From assembly GCA_014377395.1 (NCBI GenBank), contig JACMPS010000358.1:1-11761 (forward strand): a DNA stretch of 11,761 bases, written 5' to 3'. Made by a program: the position numbers and the translations under genes. The notes below the pieces were generated by a model that was given only the letters and a program-made list of their open reading frames with translations, did no database searches and was not told the origin of the DNA. Numbering within the stretch: position 1 is the first letter of the stretch; every line of letters begins with the position of its first letter. The stretch is from Chthonomonadaceae bacterium. GTDB taxonomy: Bacteria > Armatimonadota > Chthonomonadetes > Chthonomonadales > Chthonomonadaceae. This document shows positions 7,355-11,761 of this stretch, one piece after another.

Positions 7355-8131
7355 GTGAATGATTTTAGCACTCGGTGGAGCCTGAAAGGGCGCAAAGCCC
7401 TCCTAACGGGTGGCTCAAAGGGGATTGGACTCGCGTGTGTGGCGGAACTTCTCGCTTTTGGAGCCGAGGTGCTGTCGGTGGCACGAAACAAAGCCGATCT
7501 TGAAACGAGTATTCGTGAGTTTCGGGAAAATGGTTTGCCTGTTCACACCCTCTCGGCAGATACGGCGACGGAAGAAGGGCGAAATCGAGTTCTCACGTTT
7601 GCAGAAGAAACACTCGGTGGGCTGGACATTCTCGTCAACAATGTGGGGACGAACATTCGCAAAAAAGCCCTTGATTACACCGAAGAAGAAATCGAGTTCA
7701 TCTTTCGTACAAATCTGATGTCCGCCTTTTCACTCACCCGCGCCGCCTATCCGATGTTGGAGAAAAGCGGGGCGGGTAACGTCATTTTCATTGGTTCGAT
7801 AGCGGGCGAGTGTGCCTTACCGACCGGAATTCCGTATGCCGCAACCAAAGCGGCAATGGCGCAAATCGGGCGGGGTCTTGCGTTGGAGTGGGCGAGTACA
7901 GGGATTCGGGTGAACACCGTTGCACCGGGCTTTATCGAGACGCCGCTCACGGAACCAATTCTTTCCCGTCCTGAGTTTCGTAAAAGTGTGGTGAATCGCG
8001 TTTTATTGGATCGCCCCGGTCAACCGGAAGAAGTTGCTGCGCTCGTCGCTTTTCTGGCGTTGCCTGCGTCCTCCTACCTTACGGGACAAACGATTCTCGT
8101 AGACGGGGGACTGACAATCAACGGACTTTAG
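7355..8131 (+). CDS. Short-chain dehydrogenase/reductase (SDR), tropinone-reductase-like
   Basis: This is a 258-aa classical SDR oxidoreductase. The Rossmann nucleotide-binding motif is TGGSKGIG (18-25), NNVG lies at 95-98, and the catalytic set is N120, S148, Y161 and K165 (YAATK). The C-terminus ends with the familiar SSYLTGQTILVDGG pattern. R44, just after the second strand, favours NADP(H). The overall wording (AALLTGGSKGIG-like start, LEWASTGIRVNTVAPGFIETPL) is closest to tropinone-reductase-like and gluconate-dehydrogenase-like SDRs. The true substrate cannot be read from sequence. The start is GTG with GGAG 11 nt upstream, 33 nt after the UnbV gene, so it may share that transcript. Confidence 0.9.
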   Translation: MNDFSTRWSLKGRKALLTGGSKGIGLACVAELLAFGAEVLSVARNKADLETSIREFRENGLPVHTLSADTATEEGRNRVLTFAEETLGGLDILVNNVGTNIRKKALDYTEEEIEFIFRTNLMSAFSLTRAAYPMLEKSGAGNVIFIGSIAGECALPTGIPYAATKAAMAQIGRGLALEWASTGIRVNTVAPGFIETPLTEPILSRPEFRKSVVNRVLLDRPGQPEEVAALVAFLALPASSYLTGQTILVDGGLTINGL

Positions 8132-8180
8132 GGTTTTCCGGGAAAAATAAATGGGTAGGAACTTCCGCGAAATCTCAAGA

Positions 8181-8207
8181 GATATGTAACTGTGTTAGTT
8201 ACATATC
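8181..8207. promoter_or_regulatory. Palindromic operator candidate
   Basis: Perfect 11-bp arms GATATGTAACT (8181-8191) and AGTTACATATC (8197-8207) surround a 5-nt centre, 40 nt before the ATG of the decayed metallohydrolase gene. The AT-rich arms and the absence of a following T-run argue for a protein-binding site, not a terminator. GTAACT/AGTTAC half-sites recall operators of winged-helix repressors such as the HxlR family; this is inference. A weak -10-like TATGAT follows at 8212-8217, so a bound repressor would block transcription of the downstream genes. Confidence 0.6.
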
Positions 8208-8246
8208 AACATATGATCGAAGAGAAGAACTAAGGAGATCATCCCC

Positions 8247-8702
8247 ATGAATCCATTTACCCAACCCTTGCCCCGAAGAGAAAGCCTGAAACAAATTGGC
8301 GTCTCAGGGATGTTAGGAGTTGCCGCCCTGACCCTGCCGGAGACCGCTTTTGCTCATCCGGTAACTCGCACTGCCCCCCTGACTCCCTCCGATGTTCAGG
8401 GTGTTTATCCGTTTAAGATCGGGAACATCGAAGCCTACGCGATTAGCGACGGGCAATGAGCAGTTGCTGACGATTGGGGACGCAACACACCACCACGTTC
8501 TCATATTCGCCCACCCCGAATGGACAGTCGCGTTTGATAGTGATCCGGCAGAGGCGATCAAAGCCCGATGCCGTCTGTTCACCTATGCCGCCGCCGACAA
8601 AACGCTTGTACTTGGCAACCATATGCCTTTCCCCGGACTGGGACATATTCGCAAAAAAGCACCGGCTACGAGTGGGTACAGGCTCCGTATAGAGAGGCGT
8701 AA
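8247..8702 (+). pseudogene. Decayed Tat-exported MBL-fold metallohydrolase
   Basis: The gene begins well: AAGGAG with a 9-nt spacer, ATG, and a twin-arginine signal (RRESLK at 10-15, hydrophobic stretch, AFA cleavage site at 34-36). It reaches the first strand of a metallo-beta-lactamase fold (FKIGNIEAYAISDGQ) and stops at 8457-8459. From 8452 another frame continues with the C-terminal part of the same family: a GDATHHH metal-site segment, HPEW, FDSDP and LVLGNHMPFPGLGHI. The middle, which should hold the HxHxDH zinc motif, is missing. A second shift next to the A-run at 8653-8658 is needed to read the natural end GYEWVQAPYREA, with stop at 8700-8702. It therefore carries a large internal deletion plus a one-base loss. 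An enzyme cannot be made from it, but an exported 34-residue peptide could. Confidence 0.85.
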
Positions 8703-8749
8703 CCCCAAGATAAAATGTTTGGAGAGCAGAATAGTAGGGAGATCACAAA

Positions 8750-9487
8750 ATGAGTACCATGAAAATTGCCCTGATCACCGGGGCAAACAAAGGCATCGGG
8801 TTTGAAACGGCGCGACAACTGGCACAGAGGGGAGTTTCCGTGTTGCTGGGTTCCCGCGACGCAAAGAGAGGCGAAGAAGCCGCCGCAACCTTGAAGGCGG
8901 AAGGCTTGGAGGTGGCTCCGATCACGATTGACGTGACCGATCCTGAGACGGTCTTAGCCGCTGTCAAACAAGTTGAAGCACAGTACGGCAAACTCGATAT
9001 CCTGATCAACAATGCCGGAACCGGGGATTTCACCAAGCCCGCCTCTACCGAAACGGTGGGGGAGTGGAAGCGCGTGTTCGATACCAACGTTTTCGGACTG
9101 GTGGAGACGACGCGCCTGTTTTTGCCGTTGCTAAAAAAGGCAGAGGCAGGGCGTATCGTCAACCTTTCCTCGATTCTCGGTTCAGTGTCTCTTGCCGCCG
9201 ATCCGAATTCGCCGGTAGCGGGGTCTGTTGGGCATTATGCCGCGTATGGTGCCTCGAAAACCGCGATCAATATGTACACGGTGCAACTCGCCCGTGAACT
9301 CGAACTCGAAAAATCAAAGATCAAGGTCAACGTGGCGCATCCCGGCTGGGTTAAAACCGACCTCGGTGGCGAAGGCGCACCAATGGAACTGGAAGAGGGC
9401 GCGAAAACCTCCGTCGAACTCGCCCTTCTTCCCGAAGATGGTGCCAACGGGGGCTATTTTCACCTCGGTCAAACGTTGCCTTGGTAG
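8750..9487 (+). CDS. Short-chain dehydrogenase/reductase, carbonyl-reductase-like
   Basis: This 245-aa SDR oxidoreductase has TGANKGIG at 10-17, an NNAG motif at 87-90, N113, the serine pair S140/S141, and the catalytic Y166-GAS-K170. S35/R36 at the end of the second strand point to NADP(H). The residues before the catalytic tyrosine (about 149-162, DPNSPVAGSV) form a longer loop than in the SDR at 7355 and are typical of plant and animal carbonyl-reductase-like and bacterial stress-linked SDRs. The ATG start has GGGAG with an 8-nt spacer. It lies 47 nt after the decayed metallohydrolase and is probably cotranscribed from the same operator-controlled promoter. It ends at a terminator at 9588-9616. 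The substrate is unknown. Confidence 0.92.
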   Translation: MSTMKIALITGANKGIGFETARQLAQRGVSVLLGSRDAKRGEEAAATLKAEGLEVAPITIDVTDPETVLAAVKQVEAQYGKLDILINNAGTGDFTKPASTETVGEWKRVFDTNVFGLVETTRLFLPLLKKAEAGRIVNLSSILGSVSLAADPNSPVAGSVGHYAAYGASKTAINMYTVQLARELELEKSKIKVNVAHPGWVKTDLGGEGAPMELEEGAKTSVELALLPEDGANGGYFHLGQTLPW

Positions 9488-9587
9488 CGGAGAGTAGAGG
9501 CGCAAAAGATAGAAAAGGGTATTCAAGAGCGACAAGGCACTACTAAAAAAGCTGATGTGAGTTAAATAGCAGGGTTTTGTTTGAGAG

Positions 9588-9616
9588 GGTGTCGAAGTCA
9601 ATTCGACACCTTTTTT
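9588..9616 (+). terminator. Intrinsic terminator after the SDR gene
   Basis: Perfect 9-bp arms GGTGTCGAA and TTCGACACC around a 5-nt loop are followed at once by six T residues. It lies about 100 nt past the SDR stop codon and upstream of the ATPase promoter, so it separates the two transcription units. Confidence 0.92.
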
Positions 9617-9674
9617 ATTCCCTGTTCTTTCGTCTAGGTAGACAAAGATCGAGATGAATTGCGAAACTTCCGCT

Positions 9675-9702
9675 TTGCACTTCGCGTAGACTATGTTATA
9701 CT
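9675..9702 (+). promoter_or_regulatory. Sigma-70-type promoter of the ARC ATPase gene
   Basis: TTGCAC (9675-9680) and TATACT (9697-9702) are separated by 16 nt, with TG at 9694-9695 giving an extended -10. Transcription would start near 9709 and leave a leader of about 100 nt before the ATG at 9813. Confidence 0.65.
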
Positions 9703-9812
9703 CAGAGATAGATTTCCCCCAATTCAGTAATTCAGTTTAAGTGCTTTTCTCGCCTGATCAAGCCCGATCCGTGCGCTCAGAGAGGTTACTTTGCAGGTGT
9801 GAGGAGAAAAAA

Positions 9813-11618
9813 ATGCGTAAAGACCGCAACCGTCGCGATGAATCAAGCCCGGAAGATAATAACGAACCGATTCAATTTAGTGAAATACCCGCCGCCGCTC
9901 CTGAGCCGATGGAAATGCAACTCCGCGCCCTCTGGCTTTTGGATGAAGTGGTACGAATGACCCCCCGCAATGACGCCCGCCTCGGCTACCTGCTCACCCT
10001 ACGTGATCAGATCGAAACCGACGAAGCGATGATGGAAGAAGCCAAAAAGGTAATTGCGGAGTTTGAGGAAGCCTACAACAAACTTACCGCACCCGCCAAC
10101 CGCATCGGCGTTTATCTCGGTAAGCCCGACCCGGCGGAGAAAAAGCCGCGCCGTCGCCGCTTCGGAATGAGTGCCGAGCCGGCAGTCAAAGAAAACACGG
10201 TTCGCCTTTCGCTCGGCGATCAAGAATACATTGCGAATGTTGATCCGATCCTCGGCGAGATTGCCTTTCAGATCGGTACTCAGGTCAAGGTGAATGAGGC
10301 TTTCGCCGTCATCGGTGATCTCGGCTTTGCCGAAGGTGGTCCCCTTGTCAAGATCGCGGAAGTGATGGAAGACGGCAGATTGCGGGTCTCTATGGACTCG
10401 CAGGGAATGCAGTCGCGCATGGTTTACCGGGGCGAATCGCTCAAAGAAGCGAACTTAAAGCAGGGCGGCGAAGTTCGCATGGAACCTAACTTCAAGGTGG
10501 CTCTTGAGTATTTCCCCGCAAAAGACGTGTCTGATTACTACCTTGAAGACGTTCCACAGCTGCCCTGGAGCAAAATCGGGGGACAAAGCGAAGCGATCAA
10601 CGTCATCAAAGACGCAATTGAGCTGCCGCTGATTCACCCGGAGTTGTTCGAGCGTTTCGGCAAGCGTCCGCTCAAAGGAATTCTGCTTTACGGACCTCCC
10701 GGATGCGGCAAAACTCTGATTGGAAAAGCGACCGCTTACAATCTGACGCAGGAATATCGCGAACGAACCGGGAAAGATGTCAAAGAATACTTTATGTACA
10801 TCAACGGTCCGAAAATCCTGAATATGTGGCTCGGCGAAAGTGAGCGGCAGGTACGCGACATTTTTGCTCAGGCACGCGAAAAGGCAAAAGAGGGCAATCT
10901 CGTTTTCATCTTTATTGATGAAGCCGAGTCGTTGCTCCGCACTCGTTCTTCCGGGCGTTATCTCAATATCTCGAACACGCTGGTTCCCCAGTTCTGTGCC
11001 GAAATGGACGGATTGGTTTCCTCCGAGAATGTCGTGGTGATGCTTACCTCGAACCGCCCCGATTACATTGATCCGGCGATTCTGCGCCCGGAGCGTATTG
11101 ATCGCAAGGTGAAAGTGGTGCGTCCTGATCGCAAGTCTTCGCGGGACATTTACGGCATTTACATGAATGAAGTGCCGATTGACCCTGAACTAATCAAAGA
11201 GCATAAGGGTGATTCCACTGCCGCTCTCGATGAAATGCTTGACGTGATTACGGAGTTTACCTTCCGTCGAGATGAAGAAACCGAGTTTCTCGAAGTCTTT
11301 TTGCGAAGTGGCGGAACCGAAAAGCTCTACTGGAAGGACCTGATTAGCGGTGCGCTAATCAAATCTGTCACCGAGCGAGCAAAGGACTTCACGATCAAGC
11401 GTAGTATTGACAAACTGTCGGATACGGAAGGCGTTTCGATTGAGGACTTAAAGCGAGCCGTCCGCGCCGAATACAAGGAAAACGAAATTTTTCCCAAAGG
11501 CGACAGCATCGAAGACTGGCTTAAATTGCTTGACTACGATCCGGAAAGCGTAGCGACGGTCAAACCAATTCGCTCGAAAAAGTCGGGTAGTGAAACAAAA
11601 CGAAAGAGCATCATCTAG
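9813..11618 (+). CDS. arc: Proteasome-associated AAA ATPase of the ARC/Mpa family
   Basis: This 601-aa protein belongs to the family of hexameric ATPases that unfold proteins and, in actinobacteria, feed pupylated substrates to the 20S proteasome. In order: a polar N-tail, helical coiled-coil-like segments (about 36-92), a basic insertion (about 102-127), tandem OB-fold region (about 128-240), and the AAA module with Walker A GPPGCGKT (294-301), pore loop MWLG (338-341), Walker B IFIDE (366-370), sensor N414 and arginines R425/R428. The C-terminal region (about 485-575) also follows Mpa (YWKDLISGALIKSVTERAK). It ends in KRKSII, without the terminal Tyr-Leu that docks Mpa to the proteasome. 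The ATG start has GAGGAG with a 6-nt spacer; an in-frame GTG at 9741 lacks one. No proteasome or pupylation gene is in view, so target and partner are uncertain. Confidence 0.92.
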   Translation: MRKDRNRRDESSPEDNNEPIQFSEIPAAAPEPMEMQLRALWLLDEVVRMTPRNDARLGYLLTLRDQIETDEAMMEEAKKVIAEFEEAYNKLTAPANRIGVYLGKPDPAEKKPRRRRFGMSAEPAVKENTVRLSLGDQEYIANVDPILGEIAFQIGTQVKVNEAFAVIGDLGFAEGGPLVKIAEVMEDGRLRVSMDSQGMQSRMVYRGESLKEANLKQGGEVRMEPNFKVALEYFPAKDVSDYYLEDVPQLPWSKIGGQSEAINVIKDAIELPLIHPELFERFGKRPLKGILLYGPPGCGKTLIGKATAYNLTQEYRERTGKDVKEYFMYINGPKILNMWLGESERQVRDIFAQAREKAKEGNLVFIFIDEAESLLRTRSSGRYLNISNTLVPQFCAEMDGLVSSENVVVMLTSNRPDYIDPAILRPERIDRKVKVVRPDRKSSRDIYGIYMNEVPIDPELIKEHKGDSTAALDEMLDVITEFTFRRDEETEFLEVFLRSGGTEKLYWKDLISGALIKSVTERAKDFTIKRSIDKLSDTEGVSIEDLKRAVRAEYKENEIFPKGDSIEDWLKLLDYDPESVATVKPIRSKKSGSETKRKSII

Positions 11619-11643
11619 TTACAGGCGAAGACAAGAATTGGTG

Positions 11644-11673
11644 GGTATCGGAGGGTGAAAATCTTCTGATACC
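11644..11673 (+). other. Hairpin downstream of the ARC gene
   Basis: Two 11-nt arms pair fully if two G-U pairs are allowed (GGTATCGGAGG with CTTCTGATACC, 8-nt loop), 25 nt past the ARC stop codon. No T-run follows, so it is a weak candidate for a terminator or an mRNA-stabilising structure. Confidence 0.35.
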
Positions 11674-11702
11674 TGCACCCGATCACTCTACCCGAAAAAT
11701 TT

Positions 11703-11720
11703 ATGGTCGAATTTGACCAT
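11703..11720. promoter_or_regulatory. Near-perfect 18-bp palindrome
   Basis: ATGGTCGAATTTGACCAT is palindromic with one mismatched pair. The length and AT-rich centre fit a dimeric regulator site upstream of, or overlapping, the start of the next gene. No known regulator is assigned. Confidence 0.35.
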
Positions 11721-11761
11721 GTGCGTAATTTCGAACGAGCCGCCCTGCGTCATATGCAGGA
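11703..11761 (+). CDS. Possible start of a further gene, cut by the window end
   Basis: An ATG at 11703 opens a frame (MVEFDHVRNFERAALRHMQ) that stays open to the edge of the window. There is no clear Shine-Dalgarno and only 19 codons are visible, so this is tentative. The residues do not match the usual beginning of Dop, PafA, Pup or a proteasome subunit. The first 18 bases form a near-perfect palindrome, which may instead be an operator. Confidence 0.25.
   Translation, partial: MVEFDHVRNFERAALRHMQ

Larger units (their letters stand above)
9488..9812. other. Intergenic region with terminator and ARC promoter
   Basis: These 325 bases hold the terminator of the SDR gene (9588-9616) and the promoter of the AAA ATPase gene (9675-9702), followed by a leader of about 100 nt. 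An open frame from GTG at 9741 runs into the ATPase gene but has no ribosome-binding site. No other gene is seen. Confidence 0.6.

Noticed and set aside
8392..8805. Open frame of 137 codons on the plus strand
   Set aside because: Its middle is the C-terminal piece of the decayed metallohydrolase, but its start lies in the wrong frame of the same gene and its end runs into the SDR gene. It is not an independent gene.
9741..9812. In-frame 24-codon N-terminal extension of the ARC protein from GTG
   Set aside because: No ribosome-binding site precedes the GTG, the composition is unlike the rest, and the ATG at 9813 has GAGGAG at ideal spacing.
11619..11761. Start of dop, pup or proteasome genes after the ARC gene
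   Set aside because: The visible residues do not match the known N-termini of these proteins, so no such call is made.

Overview
The window reads as a chromosomal stretch of a free-living bacterium of moderate GC (a little over 50%, judged by eye). Two genes are informative about lineage. One encodes an ARC/Mpa-type AAA ATPase, the family that forms the bacterial (Pup-)proteasome-associated ring. The other encodes a Ycf45-like P-loop ATPase with a C-terminal R3H domain, best known from cyanobacteria and some deep-branching phyla. Together with a signal-less CRTAC1/UnbV protein, this suggests a non-actinobacterial lineage such as Armatimonadota or a neighbour. That placement is inference; the window holds no rRNA or other marker.

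Left part, minus strand: an unrecognised 257-aa protein (62-835) is flanked by two hairpins that are exact reverse complements of each other (1-15 and 902-916). The second begins a run of small palindromes ending at about 971. Then comes the R3H/AAA ATPase gene (1084-2928), with a strong hairpin just past its stop codon. A 631-bp spacer without convincing genes separates it from the divergent plus-strand genes and holds candidate promoters for both directions.

Middle part, plus strand: a YbiT-type ABC-F ATPase (3560-5167), an OmpR/PhoB-type response regulator with no kinase beside it (5267-5947), a CRTAC1/ASPIC-UnbV repeat protein whose Shine-Dalgarno overlaps the end of the regulator gene (5954-7321), and a short-chain dehydrogenase (7355-8131). 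Spacings of 99, 6 and 33 nt with no visible terminator are compatible with one transcript. The tightest coupling is between the regulator and the UnbV protein.

Right part, plus strand: an 11-bp-arm palindrome, probably an operator (8181-8207), precedes a decayed Tat-exported metallo-beta-lactamase-fold gene (8247-8702) that has lost its catalytic middle and carries a second frameshift. A second, intact short-chain dehydrogenase follows (8750-9487) and ends at a textbook terminator (9588-9616). A good promoter (9675-9702) then drives the ARC-family AAA ATPase (9813-11618). This ATPase has the expected coiled-coil, OB and AAA layout, but lacks the C-terminal Tyr-Leu docking motif of actinobacterial Mpa and has a Cdc48-D2-like pore loop. 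No pup, dop, pafA or proteasome subunit gene is visible before the window ends.

No complete mobile element, CRISPR array, tRNA or rRNA was seen. The most interesting material is the atypical ARC ring, the flanking hairpin family, the UnbV/response-regulator pair and the operator-plus-pseudogene-plus-dehydrogenase cassette.
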